From an uncultured Actinomycetes bacterium (GTDB lineage: Bacteria > Actinomycetota > Acidimicrobiia > Acidimicrobiales > RAAP-2): a stretch of 64,000 bases of DNA. The notes beneath the pieces are model-generated. The model made no database searches, had not been told where the DNA came from, and saw only the letters and a list, made by a program, of their open reading frames with translations. Of this stretch, positions 43,657-52,055 are shown piece by piece (position 1 is the first letter of the stretch; every line of letters starts with the position of its first letter). Position numbers and translations under genes: made by a program. The DNA lies in the NCBI GenBank assembly GCA_903860915.1, contig CAIOSJ010000021.1, positions 210,737 to 274,736 of the forward strand. Reading direction: 5' to 3'.

Positions 43657-44820
43657 TTAGGTCAGCCGCTCGGCCGATGTGCCATACCCGTCAAAGGGGG
43701 CCAGTTCCCGGCCGAGTCGGTCCGCGAGCAAATCCCAAGAAAAGCGCTCCACTGCACTCCGTCGGGCCGCAGCCCCCAGCGCGATACGCCGATCGGGGTC
43801 TCGAAGGAGCGAGGCCAGCGCTTCCGCTAGCACTTCGGGGCTGCGCGGGTTGTCCACGACCAGGCCCGTATCGCCGTGGATAACTGCTTCATGACTCCCA
43901 CCCGAACGTCCCGCCACCTGAGCGACACCGGCGGCGGCGGCTTCGACGAACACAATCCCGAAACCCTCCTGCTCTAAGCCCATCCAACGACTACGGCAGT
44001 CCATCACCATGAGATCGCTCGCGGCCAGCCACGCCGGGAGAATGTCGTCGGCCACACGGCCCAAAAACACCACGGGCGCTTTCGTCGAACGCGCCAGACG
44101 TTCGAGTCGCCCTCGGTCGCGCCCCGACCCACCGAGGGCCACCGTTAGATCGGGGAACTCGCCGTGCAGGAGGCTGGCGGCCTTAATAACCGTGTCCATG
44201 CCCTTGCGCGGAACGAGCCGAGAATAGGTCGAGAGTAGCCGGCCCTCACGCGGGAGACCCATGGACTCACGAACAGCGCCGTGAGATTCGTCACTAGTCG
44301 GTTGAAAACGTTCCGTGTCCACCCCCGGCGGAATTTGGATAACGGGCGGCATTGCGTCACCGGCGTTACGCCGCGCTTCAGCCTCTGGGTAGGTCCCGGC
44401 GCAGACCGCGACGGCGGCGTGCTTCAGGACGTAACGCAGGGAACGTGCGGCCAGCGGTAGTCGCCCCGGAATTGTTACTTCCGCGCCATGCAAGATCACG
44501 CCGTAGGGCCGGGAAAGACGTGGCCCGATGAGCCCGAGCGGCCACGCGGGGTCCAACAACACAATCTGAGGATCATGGCGGGCAATAGCCGCTTCCACCG
44601 CCGCTATGGCGCGGGGCAAGGGGGCGAAGAGGGTGCTCTGGGGAACCCTCTCAATCGCCACATTGGTGCTGGCATCAAAACTAGCGGCGTCCTCATCGGA
44701 GCTCGCGGTCAGCACCACCCCTCGACCGGGTTCGAGTCGGCGCCAGAGTTCGTGCAGGTAGACCTGGATTCCCCCGGTCTTCGGCAGGTAGTCGTTGGTC
44801 ACCAGGAGGTGGTTCGCCAT
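43657..44820 (-). CDS. GT4 glycosyltransferase, PimB-like mannosyltransferase
   Basis: A 387-aa GT-B retaining transferase. The N-terminus LLVTNDYLPKTGGIQVYLHELWRRL is typical of the actinobacterial PimB/PimC-like group that adds mannose to phosphatidylinositol mannosides. The IQIPPGVDTERFQP linker and the C-terminal donor site LGGSGRDRGRLERLA and EQEGFGIVFVEAAAAG (EX7E) are present. The exact acceptor cannot be shown from sequence. TAGCGT lies 8 nt before the ATG. It leads the GT4-SRPBCC-ROK-LLM operon. Confidence 0.85.
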   Translation of the reverse strand: MANHLLVTNDYLPKTGGIQVYLHELWRRLEPGRGVVLTASSDEDAASFDASTNVAIERVPQSTLFAPLPRAIAAVEAAIARHDPQIVLLDPAWPLGLIGPRLSRPYGVILHGAEVTIPGRLPLAARSLRYVLKHAAVAVCAGTYPEAEARRNAGDAMPPVIQIPPGVDTERFQPTSDESHGAVRESMGLPREGRLLSTYSRLVPRKGMDTVIKAASLLHGEFPDLTVALGGSGRDRGRLERLARSTKAPVVFLGRVADDILPAWLAASDLMVMDCRSRWMGLEQEGFGIVFVEAAAAGVAQVAGRSGGSHEAVIHGDTGLVVDNPRSPEVLAEALASLLRDPDRRIALGAAARRSAVERFSWDLLADRLGRELAPFDGYGTSAERLT

Positions 44821-44847
44821 GGACTCACACGCTAGCCACCGCGAGAG

Positions 44848-45060
44848 CTAGGGACGAGTTCGCGAGATGGCCACGAATTTGAGGCGCGGCAAGAGCCCCT
44901 CGCTGGTGAACAGCGAAATCACCTCAGCGTCGTGCGCCGAAACCGCCAAGGTGTCGGGCTCTTCGCCGAGGACGAAGGACACCAGGCAGTCGCCGCAGTC
45001 CGGCGTGCCGTGACGGACACAATCGTGACAGCTAATCGACATCTCAATTTCGTGGGACAT
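44848..45060 (-). CDS. Small Cys-rich protein of unknown function
   Basis: A 70-aa protein. Near its N-terminus is SCHDCVRHGTPDCGDCLVSFVLG: two CxxC pairs 7 residues apart, a likely zinc or iron-sulfur site. The rest is short and amphipathic (LLPRLKFVAISRTRP). I chose the ATG at 45060; a longer frame reading to 45486 has no support because it lies over the exporter. It is divergent from the DHA2 exporter and 27 nt from the GT4 gene start. Function unknown; a sensor or co-factor protein is possible. Confidence 0.7.
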   Translation of the reverse strand: MSHEIEMSISCHDCVRHGTPDCGDCLVSFVLGEEPDTLAVSAHDAEVISLFTSEGLLPRLKFVAISRTRP

Positions 45061-45073
45061 AGGTTTCTCGCTT

Positions 45074-45139
45074 CTGTAACTTATGAACCGAGATTTACAC
45101 GGGGCTGTAACATTACTCGGGTGGCACGGGCCACCCGAG
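45074..45139. promoter_or_regulatory. Operator-like repeats upstream of the DHA2 exporter
   Basis: Two direct copies of CTGTAAC (45074-45080 and 45105-45111), 31 bp apart, with an inverted TTACA (45095-45099) between them. A perfect 9-bp inverted repeat (CTCGGGTGG at 45116-45124 with CCACCCGAG at 45131-45139) lies just before the Shine-Dalgarno. TAACAT (45108-45113) is a -10 candidate. These could be a repressor site plus an RNA hairpin. Confidence 0.45.
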
Positions 45140-45153
45140 GGAAGGAGTGGGTC

Positions 45154-46647
45154 GTGTCGCGCAACGTTGCCCCCACTCGTCGTGGTCCGCTGGGCTTCCT
45201 CTCTGGACTGAGCGATCAACGCGTCGTGGCACTGGTCTACACCGTCGCCATGTTTATGGACATCATGGACGGCACCATCGTCAACACCGCTCTGCCCGCC
45301 ATTGGCAAGGACTTCGGCACGGCCAGTCCTTCCTCCCTCGCTTGGGTGGTCCTGGGCTACCTGCTCTCCTTGGCCATATGGATTCCCGCCTCCGGATGGC
45401 TGGGTGACCGCTTCGGAACGAAGAAAGTCTTTCTCTTCGCCCTCTTCGTCTTTACCGCCGCCTCCATGCTCTGCGGCTTTTCCCACTCCCTCGGTGAACT
45501 CAGCGCGTACCGATTTATTCAGGGAATTGGTGGCGGCATGATGACTCCGGTGGGCCTCGCCATGCTCTACCGGGCCTATCCCGCCGCCGAGCGGGCCAAA
45601 ATTGGTGCCATCTTGGTGATTCCCACCCTCCTGGCGCCCGCCCTCGGACCCGTGCTCGGAGGATTTCTCACTGACGGCGTGGGGTGGCGCTGGATCTTCT
45701 TCGTCAACGCCCCCTTTGGTCTCGCCATGCTGGCCTTCGGCACCTGGCGACTAACCGAGTACGCCCACGAGTCAGCTGGAAAGTTCGACCCCGCGGGCTT
45801 TTTCCTCAGCGCCAGCGCCCTCGCCTGCATCCTCTACGCCCTCAACCAGGCACCGCTCGACGGCTGGACCTCGCGCACCGTGATGGGCTTCGGCATCTCT
45901 GGGCTGACGTTGGGAGTCATCTTGGTCATCGTCGAGAACCACGTCGCCGAACCCCTCCTGGCGCTACGGCTCTTTCGTAGTCATATTTTTCGAGCGTCAA
46001 ACATCACCAGCGTGTTCATGACCGCGAGTTTCTTCGGACTAGTACTCCTCATGCCCCTCATGCTCCAGACCGTTCGCGGTGACTCGGCGTGGCAGTCGGG
46101 CCTCACCACCTTTCCCCAAGCCCTGGGCGTGATGCTGATGAGTCAAGTCGTGCGCAAGTTATACCCAAAAATTGGACCACGGCGACTCGTGATGGGCGGA
46201 CTCACCATGGCGGGGCTGGTGATGCTCAGTCTCGAGTTCACTTCTGTTACGACCAGTCCGTGGGCCTATCGCAGCATGCTTTTTGCTCGCGGACTGTGCT
46301 GGGCCTTCGTCTTCATCCCCCTCCAGGCGGCCGCCTTCTGTGAAGTGGGCCCCCTCGATACCGGCAGGGCGTCGGCCCTCTACTCCGCTCAACGCCAGGT
46401 CGCCAGCTCGCTCGGCGTCGGCATCCTCATCTCGATGCTGGTAACTCAGCCAGCGCACGCTCGTGCTCACATAGCGTGTGGTCCACTGGGCACTCATTGT
46501 GCCACCACTCTGCGAGCAGCGCTCTACTCGGCCTATCGCGGACCATTTTTATGGTGCGCCCTCTTCGCCTTTATGGGTGCGCTCTCCGCTTGGTGGATCG
46601 ACGACAAGAAAGTATTCGCAGTCCTACGACCTAACGTCGCGAAGTGA
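45154..46647 (+). CDS. DHA2-family MFS drug:H+ exporter
   Basis: A 497-aa EmrB/QacA-type antiporter of a length fitting 14 membrane segments. The first segment carries the DHA2 signature MDIMDGTIVNTALPAI, the loop GDRFGTKKVFL is motif A, and FRFIQG-type motif B and the PTLLAPALGPVLGGFL motif C of exporters follow. I chose the GTG at 45154: GAAGGAG lies 7 nt upstream. The frame is open further upstream without a start signal. Convergent overlap of 17 nt with the thioredoxin-like gene. Confidence 0.9.
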   Translation: MSRNVAPTRRGPLGFLSGLSDQRVVALVYTVAMFMDIMDGTIVNTALPAIGKDFGTASPSSLAWVVLGYLLSLAIWIPASGWLGDRFGTKKVFLFALFVFTAASMLCGFSHSLGELSAYRFIQGIGGGMMTPVGLAMLYRAYPAAERAKIGAILVIPTLLAPALGPVLGGFLTDGVGWRWIFFVNAPFGLAMLAFGTWRLTEYAHESAGKFDPAGFFLSASALACILYALNQAPLDGWTSRTVMGFGISGLTLGVILVIVENHVAEPLLALRLFRSHIFRASNITSVFMTASFFGLVLLMPLMLQTVRGDSAWQSGLTTFPQALGVMLMSQVVRKLYPKIGPRRLVMGGLTMAGLVMLSLEFTSVTTSPWAYRSMLFARGLCWAFVFIPLQAAAFCEVGPLDTGRASALYSAQRQVASSLGVGILISMLVTQPAHARAHIACGPLGTHCATTLRAALYSAYRGPFLWCALFAFMGALSAWWIDDKKVFAVLRPNVAK

Positions 46648-46993
46648 GTTCCTGCGCTACGTGCGCGGCGCTAAAAACAATTCCTTCGTCGACCACGCGG
46701 GCCGGCGAGTTTTCTACGAGTACGTAAAACGGGGGCCAACGAATATCCAGTTCGGCCAAGAGTTCCGGTGCGAGGTACACGGGACTCTCCCCAAAGTCCC
46801 CCTCGTGGGCTACGACCTTGACGTCGTACTGCGCTAGTTCGACGGGTGGGTCGCGGAGAAATTCTCGACAGCCGTCACAATTTTCCTTCACCACAATCAA
46901 CAAAATCTGAGAAGTCAGGACGTACTCTTCACGCCCCTCGCGTCCCACCCAGTTCCATCGCTCGGGGGCCGGACGCTCCCGCGGCGTGTCCAC
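46631..46993 (-). CDS. Thioredoxin-fold protein with CxxC motif
   Basis: A 120-aa protein with strand-Cys motif ILLIVVKENCDGCREFL (CDGC), then KVVAHEGDFGESPVYLAPELL and WPPFYVLVENSPARVVDEG (cis-Pro type WPP). It looks like a thioredoxin-like redox protein rather than a standard TrxA (WCGPC is absent). I chose GTG 46993, 15 nt after the zinc-ribbon gene's stop, because a longer frame would overlap that gene. Co-transcribed with the zinc-ribbon gene. Confidence 0.6.
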   Translation of the reverse strand: MDTPRERPAPERWNWVGREGREEYVLTSQILLIVVKENCDGCREFLRDPPVELAQYDVKVVAHEGDFGESPVYLAPELLAELDIRWPPFYVLVENSPARVVDEGIVFSAAHVAQELTSRR

Positions 46994-47010
46994 ACTGCGC
47001 AGGGGGCTAA

Positions 47011-47220
47011 TTAGGCGACCCCGGTGATTTCTTCTACGGCCCGGCCGTGACCGCACCATCGGCACACCACCGAGTCCACGCTGCGCGCCAAAACTTCGGG
47101 CTCCTCAACGGAGAGGTCACCGCCCACCGTGAAGTGATGAAAGGCGCGAACGGTCGTCGTCTCAACGATGTCGAAGCGCGTTAGATTGCCACAGGCGGTG
47201 CAACGGTAACGAATCGGCAT
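47011..47220 (-). CDS. Small zinc-ribbon protein
   Basis: A 69-aa protein, MPIRYRCTACGNLTRFDIVE...VCRWCGHGRAV. Two CxxC knuckles separated by about 40 residues form a zinc ribbon; such small proteins recur in actinobacteria without known function. An alternative start lies 3 codons upstream (47229). It is first of a two-gene unit with the thioredoxin-like gene. Confidence 0.7.
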   Translation of the reverse strand: MPIRYRCTACGNLTRFDIVETTTVRAFHHFTVGGDLSVEEPEVLARSVDSVVCRWCGHGRAVEEITGVA

Positions 47221-47266
47221 AGCAGCCAAGATAATGGCTACGTGGTCCGACTAAATCGCTGGGGTC

Positions 47267-47866
47267 TCAGAGCGAGTTACCGGGCCGAGATCCAAAGAGG
47301 CGACGCCAGCGTTCATCGTACTCAGCCTCAGAAATGCGTCCCGATTCTCGAGCCGCCGCCAACTCGTCGGCCCGCTCCAGCCGAGCGAGGTCGTGCCAGG
47401 TGCCGGCCGAGCGCTGATGTTCAATAATGCGACGCAGCACCTCGGGGCGCCGCAGGCGGTCGAGGGACCACTCCTGCTCGCGCGTGGTCAGAACTACCGC
47501 TCCGCGGCGGCCGAGTCGGTCCGACCAGGAGCGTGCGACGTGAGTGGATATCACGTGGGCGAGTTCGATGCTGCTGCGCTGCCGGCGGCGCAGTCCGTTA
47601 CCGAACACGATGCGCTGATTCGTCACGTAAATCTGGCGTACCCACCAACGCCAGGTTCGAACGAGCACAACCAGGAGCGGGGGACCCAGTGCGACCACAG
47701 CAATCAACGGGGACGCGACGCGAAACCAGTGCCAGGACGAAGCCGCTAGGTACAGCAAGCCAGCCACGACGGCCACGAGCGAAAGTGGTCCGACGAAGCC
47801 ACGAGGGAGGGGTCGGACCATGATGACCACGAATTCATCTGTCCGTAAGGCGCGCTGCACTTTCAC
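47267..47866 (-). CDS. Bacterial PH-domain (YdbT/YdbS-like) membrane protein with SHOCT tail
   Basis: A 199-aa protein with two N-terminal hydrophobic segments (GPLSLVAVVAGLLYLAAS and ASPLIAVVALGPPLLVVLV), a PH-like domain carrying YVTNQRIVFGNGL and IELAHVISTHVAR, and a C-terminal helix pair RADELAAARESGRISEAEYDERWRRLFG typical of SHOCT oligomerisation motifs. I chose GTG 47866 because TACTCT (47873-47878, minus strand) lies six nt upstream. Function unknown; such proteins sit at the membrane. Confidence 0.8.
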   Translation of the reverse strand: MKVQRALRTDEFVVIMVRPLPRGFVGPLSLVAVVAGLLYLAASSWHWFRVASPLIAVVALGPPLLVVLVRTWRWWVRQIYVTNQRIVFGNGLRRRQRSSIELAHVISTHVARSWSDRLGRRGAVVLTTREQEWSLDRLRRPEVLRRIIEHQRSAGTWHDLARLERADELAAARESGRISEAEYDERWRRLFGSRPGNSL

Positions 47867-47916
47867 AATCCCAGAGTAAACACTCCCGCACCGCGAGGTG
47901 TAACTAATGTGCACAC
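47867..47916. promoter_or_regulatory. Divergent promoter region, PH-domain gene and surface protein
   Basis: 50 nt hold TACTCT (47873-47878) on the minus strand, six nt before a GTG, and TAATGT (47905-47910) on the plus strand, six nt before the surface-protein GTG. Both fit leaderless starts. Confidence 0.45.
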
Positions 47917-50193
47917 GTGCGCCGATTTGCTGTCCTCGCCCTACTGATCACCAGCACCACAATGACCCTCTCGGCACCGGCCCTCGCGCTCGCGCCTCGC
48001 GCCGACGGCATCACCACCTGCACGGCGGGCCCCGCGCCCTTCGCGTGGCACGGCACCTGTGCGACCTACAACGGAAATAACACGTACTTTGGTCTTCACG
48101 GCTTAGGTTTTCCCACCCCCCTAGGTTTCGGCCTCTGCGCGGTACGTCCAGCTTCCGGTGGAAGCTACCCAGCCCCCGGCTATAAGTACGCTGCTGGGAG
48201 TGCACCCGCGGGTGCAAACCTGACGCGGTCGAACGCCCTGGGCTGGGCCTTCAGCGAAGCTCAACGTCTGGGCTACTGGCAAGCAGGTGTTCCCGGAGTG
48301 GCGACGGCCAACCAGGTGGGCGCGGGCGCGAAACTCCTCTACGACAACGTGGTGTGGGGTACGGCAATTCCCGTGCTGGACACCGGAACGCGAGCAGCCC
48401 TCACGACTCTTCAGAATTTAGTCACTAGCGTCGGGGCGATCAGCGGCACCCCCTCGCTCAGCCTCTCGCTGGACGGTGGCGGAAACAGCGTCGCGACCGC
48501 CGGCGTGGTGACCCTCGCGCTGAGCGCCCCCGGCTCGCTTCTCCCCTTGGCTTTGCACTCCATCACCCTCAGCGCGAAGGGGGCGACCTTCAGCGCCTCC
48601 GGCCTCAGCACGCTCACCCTGATCACCAACGGCGCCGGAGTCGCGACCGCGGCATTTAACGCCACCTCACTCACCGCCTCTTCGATATCGATCACGGCGC
48701 AAACCCAACAGGCCGAACCAGGTCTGCTGTTTTACGGACCCACCGCCATAATTTTGAACGCGCAAATCCTGGCCACCCCACGCGCGCCGATTAGTCAGAC
48801 GCGAACCTTATTTCTGTCGACCACGGGCCTCGCCACGGGAACCGTTCAGGTCCATAAAACAGGTGACGACCCAACTTATTTACCTCTCAGTGACGGCGTT
48901 TTTAATCTCTACGACAACAATCAGGTTCTCGTCGACACCCTCACTACCGACGGCAACGGACTTTCCAATATTTCCCTACCCCTTCCCGTGGGCGACTACC
49001 TACTTCGCGAGCACGTAGCCCCCATTGGTTACGCCAGTTCTCCCGACATCAACGTCCACGTCGCAGCCAACGCGCTCAGTACCGTGGACGTGGGTCCCGC
49101 GCAAGGCGACCGCGCGCTGCGGGGTGGCCTCAGCATCCTCAAACGCGATGCTCCCACGCAACAGTTCTTAGCTGGAGCGAGTTTTCACCTCACGTACGAC
49201 TCGACCCACAGCGGTGTCGCCGACGTCGATGTGGGTCAGTGCGTCACCAACTCTCTCGGCCACTGTCAGTGGAACGACTTGCTCCCCGGCTGGTACGAAG
49301 TTACTGAGGCGTCCCCACCGGCCAACTACGCCCCGAGCGGACTCCGTGCCTGGATCTACGTCGAAGGAGGCGTCACCTACCAGGCTCAGTACACCAACTC
49401 CCCCCTCTACGTCACCCTGTCAGCGCGCAAGTTCAACGCGCTGATTGCCGGGACGGCGATTGCGAACGCCACCTACGATCTCTACGCCGCGACCCCCTTT
49501 CCGCCCGACCCCGCCGTCACGCCACCCGTGGACGCTGAAAGTTACGCCGGACTGCGCTTCATGGAGCGTGGGACAACCGATGCCCAGGGTCATCTCTCCT
49601 TCTCGCTACGAGCCGGCTACGCCTGGTGTCTTCACGAAGTGTCCGCTCCCCCGGCCTACATCATCGACCCGGCGCTGCACTGCACCGGAATCCTCACCAC
49701 GACTGCTCGCAGCGCGCTGGCGCTTCCGGAGATTCCCTCGCTAGTTCAACTACGTATTCACAAATTCAACGCCGTCGCTGCGAATCAGGGTGTTCCCAAC
49801 GCCTATTACGCCCTCTTCGTGCGCGACCCCTTTCCGTCGGGATTCGCAGCACCTCCGAATCCGAGCAACGTACTTGTTCCCGAAGGAATGACGATGTGGG
49901 CCATTGCGAAAAGTGACGTGGGAGGTCACTTGAACTTTACGATTCCGGCGGGTCACTCCTGGTGTGTCCGCGAGCTCGAGGCGCCCGCGGACTACGTTCT
50001 TGATCCCGGCCTGCACTGCACCGGGATTCTCACTCACTCGAGCCGTGCGGCCGATCTCCAACTCGCCGTTCCCGAAGTGCTCGCCCTGACCGGATTGTCG
50101 TCCGCACTGCCGTTGGCCGCCACTCTCTTGACTGCCCTCGGGCTCAGTTTGATGACCCTGGCCCGACGCCGACGTCCCGTCTCGCTGGACTAG
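47917..50193 (+). CDS. LAxTG-anchored surface protein with SpaA/prealbumin-like repeats
   Basis: A 758-aa secreted protein. A signal peptide (residues 1-25) is followed by an N-terminal domain with paired Cys and a Ser/Thr-rich stretch. Four SpaA-like domains lie near residues 309-395, 402-495, 497-606 and 610-718. Each begins with a Lys and ends with a Glu-bearing strand (REHVAP, EVTEASPP, WCLHEVSAP, WCVRELEAP), as needed for internal isopeptide bonds. LALTG at 722-726, a hydrophobic segment and RRRRP form a sorting signal of the LAxTG class. Probably a wall-anchored adhesin or pilin-like stalk. No sortase gene is in the window. Confidence 0.85.
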   Translation: MRRFAVLALLITSTTMTLSAPALALAPRADGITTCTAGPAPFAWHGTCATYNGNNTYFGLHGLGFPTPLGFGLCAVRPASGGSYPAPGYKYAAGSAPAGANLTRSNALGWAFSEAQRLGYWQAGVPGVATANQVGAGAKLLYDNVVWGTAIPVLDTGTRAALTTLQNLVTSVGAISGTPSLSLSLDGGGNSVATAGVVTLALSAPGSLLPLALHSITLSAKGATFSASGLSTLTLITNGAGVATAAFNATSLTASSISITAQTQQAEPGLLFYGPTAIILNAQILATPRAPISQTRTLFLSTTGLATGTVQVHKTGDDPTYLPLSDGVFNLYDNNQVLVDTLTTDGNGLSNISLPLPVGDYLLREHVAPIGYASSPDINVHVAANALSTVDVGPAQGDRALRGGLSILKRDAPTQQFLAGASFHLTYDSTHSGVADVDVGQCVTNSLGHCQWNDLLPGWYEVTEASPPANYAPSGLRAWIYVEGGVTYQAQYTNSPLYVTLSARKFNALIAGTAIANATYDLYAATPFPPDPAVTPPVDAESYAGLRFMERGTTDAQGHLSFSLRAGYAWCLHEVSAPPAYIIDPALHCTGILTTTARSALALPEIPSLVQLRIHKFNAVAANQGVPNAYYALFVRDPFPSGFAAPPNPSNVLVPEGMTMWAIAKSDVGGHLNFTIPAGHSWCVRELEAPADYVLDPGLHCTGILTHSSRAADLQLAVPEVLALTGLSSALPLAATLLTALGLSLMTLARRRRPVSLD

Positions 50194-50567
50194 ACGTTAC
50201 GTAGTTGGTGGGCGGCCATCTCGAAGTAGGCCACCATCTCCTCGTAGTCCTCTGGGCTCAGACGATCCGACACGGCGTTCACGGCCGCAGTCATGTGCAG
50301 TAGCCAGGCGTCACGCGCACGCTTCGTGATCCGAAAAGCAGCGTGACGCATACGCAGCCGAGGGTGACCGCGCACTTCTTCGTAACTGCGCGGACCGCCC
50401 CAGTATTGGGCGAAAAAGAGCGCCAGATGGCGGCGAGATTCCTCGAGATCGTCGGGGTACATGGGCCGCAGTAGTTCATCGCACACCACGCCCTCGTAAA
50501 AGCGCTCCACGAGATCATCAAAGAAGGCTTGGCCACCCACTCGGCCGTAGAGGGACTGTTCTTCCAC
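50190..50567 (-). CDS. Group II truncated hemoglobin (GlbO-like)
   Basis: A 125-aa 2/2 globin. YGRVGGQAFFDDLVERFYEGV is the A-B helix region, FFAQYWGGPRSYEEVRGHPRLRMRHAAF carries the E-F region with proximal-side His, and the Trp in RDAWLLHMTAAV marks group II (G8 position). It probably binds O2 or detoxifies NO. The start is GTG with TAGCGT six nt upstream, leaderless type. The stop overlaps the surface protein by 4 nt (CTAG). Confidence 0.92.
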   Translation of the reverse strand: MEEQSLYGRVGGQAFFDDLVERFYEGVVCDELLRPMYPDDLEESRRHLALFFAQYWGGPRSYEEVRGHPRLRMRHAAFRITKRARDAWLLHMTAAVNAVSDRLSPEDYEEMVAYFEMAAHQLRNV

Positions 50568-50624
50568 ACCCTTACGCTAGGGGCGGCGAGAGTGTTCTAA
50601 GATGTTCTTGGTTACACACACAGC

Positions 50625-50695
50625 GCGGGTGTAGTTCAGTGGTAGAACTTCAGATTTCCAATCTGATAGCGCGGGTTCGATTCCCGCCACCCGCT
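50625..50695 (+). tRNA. tRNA-Gly (anticodon TCC)
   Basis: The acceptor GCGGGTG pairs with CACCCGC, the anticodon stem TCAGA/TCTGA encloses loop TTTCCAA (anticodon TCC), and the T-arm is GCGGG-TTCGATT-CCCGC. The discriminator is T, followed by an encoded CCA at 50696-50698. No strong -35 is visible, and no terminator hairpin was found after it. Confidence 0.96.
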
Positions 50696-50789
50696 CCAAG
50701 GAATTTCCACTCAACCCAGGTGCGTCGTGGCGCAGTTCTTCCCATTCGTCACTCTTCAAATGACCCCGCAGAAGTAGTCGTGGAGGGGC

Positions 50790-51239
50790 TTAATTACCCT
50801 CGAGAATTACCTTCATGGTACCGAGCGTGGTGGCGATGGATTTTTTCGTAAAACCCTCACGGTCGGGGGTCATTCTGTCGCCCATAATTTTCATCAGTCC
50901 GCGACGACGATCGGTCCACGATTCGGTGATTCGACAACCTTCGGGGGTCGACTCCACGCGGTAGGTCCACAGGGCCACCTGCATAGTGAAGGCCGAGACC
51001 GCGAACTGAAAAGAGTGGGGCGCGTCGCATTCGAGCACACGAGCAGTCGTAGTCCAGTTCTTCGCACCAGCGGTATTAGTACCCTTAAAGAGGGCCCCCA
51101 CGGCTGGTCCGGTGGCTCCACGTTGCCACTTGCCACCCGTATTTTCCGGTGAGAAGCGCCCCATGCCCGGGAGGTCGCAGATCAGGGCGAAGGCCGCTTC
51201 GGGAGTGCAATTAACGGTGATGGTGTCGGAATAGGTCAT
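50790..51239 (-). CDS. SRPBCC family protein
   Basis: A 149-aa START-like protein with the opening TITVNCTPEAAFALICDLPGMGRFSPE and the strand VESTPEGCRITESWTDRR. It probably binds a hydrophobic ligand. Little more can be said. The TACTCT box six nt before the ATG points to a leaderless transcript. It lies beyond an alpha/beta hydrolase gene, 12 nt after that gene's stop. Confidence 0.8.
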   Translation of the reverse strand: MTYSDTITVNCTPEAAFALICDLPGMGRFSPENTGGKWQRGATGPAVGALFKGTNTAGAKNWTTTARVLECDAPHSFQFAVSAFTMQVALWTYRVESTPEGCRITESWTDRRRGLMKIMGDRMTPDREGFTKKSIATTLGTMKVILEGN

Positions 51240-51251
51240 GCGGTGAGAGTA

Positions 51252-52052
51252 CTACTCACCTTTCAAAAACGTGAGTATTTCGGGTAGAGCTCGCCCGTCC
51301 TGAGCTAAGAACGCGTGGCCGCCGAGGTATCTGTGGAGCGTACTCGCCACGATGCGCGATGCCAGGGCCTCGGAGTTTGCCATGGGTGCAGTTCCGTCAA
51401 ACTCACCAGCGGCGATAAAGGTCGGGGCGGAGATATTTTCAAGTCGGTCCCACACGTCGTGCTGACGACGGGCCTCGAGCTGGTAGGCCTCGCCGGTCAT
51501 AACTTCAAGCGACTTCGTGGTCGCCCCACTCGCTGCAGCCATGTCGGCGAGGAATTGATTCTCGGGGTGCTCCGCTAACCACTCGGGCGTGAAGCGGGTA
51601 TCGAGAATTGTTAGTCGTACCTTCGCGCGCTCGTCGGAAGACATGTCGTTCAAGGTGTGCAGTGGGTATGAACTTCCCCCGTCGCCTCCCGCCGACGTAC
51701 AGAGCAGGACCAGCTTTTCCACGCGCTCGGAGTAGGTCACGGCGAACTCTTGGGCCACCATTCCCCCGAAGGAGAGTCCGACCACCAGCGCCCGTGGCCA
51801 CCCCAAGGCATCGAGCATCGCGAGGCCGTCAGCGGCGTAATCTGCCATGTTCGGCGTGACGTTACGCGCCAGACCCGTCCGACCCAGACCCCGTTGATCG
51901 GCCACCGCCACGGTGAAGTCACGGGCAAGAATGTCAATCAGCAGTCCCGAAGTTTCGATGGTGGATCCCGAACCATTGAAAAAAAGCAGGCGCGGTCCCG
52001 TACCGCGAACTTCGTAATACAGTTCAAGTTCTCCGCGTTCGAGGATGGCCAC
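51252..52052 (-). CDS. Alpha/beta hydrolase
   Basis: A 266-aa cytoplasmic hydrolase. The oxyanion region LLFFNGSGST, the nucleophile elbow VVGLSFGGMVAQ (Ser), the acid in AAGEFDGTAPM and His in LGGHAFLAQD form a full set. It resembles 3-oxoadipate enol-lactonase and related esterases, but the substrate is unknown. It stops 12 nt before the SRPBCC gene start and begins 3 nt after the secreted hydrolase stop, forming a three-gene run. Confidence 0.87.
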   Translation of the reverse strand: MAILERGELELYYEVRGTGPRLLFFNGSGSTIETSGLLIDILARDFTVAVADQRGLGRTGLARNVTPNMADYAADGLAMLDALGWPRALVVGLSFGGMVAQEFAVTYSERVEKLVLLCTSAGGDGGSSYPLHTLNDMSSDERAKVRLTILDTRFTPEWLAEHPENQFLADMAAASGATTKSLEVMTGEAYQLEARRQHDVWDRLENISAPTFIAAGEFDGTAPMANSEALASRIVASTLHRYLGGHAFLAQDGRALPEILTFLKGE

Positions 52053-52055
52053 GAC

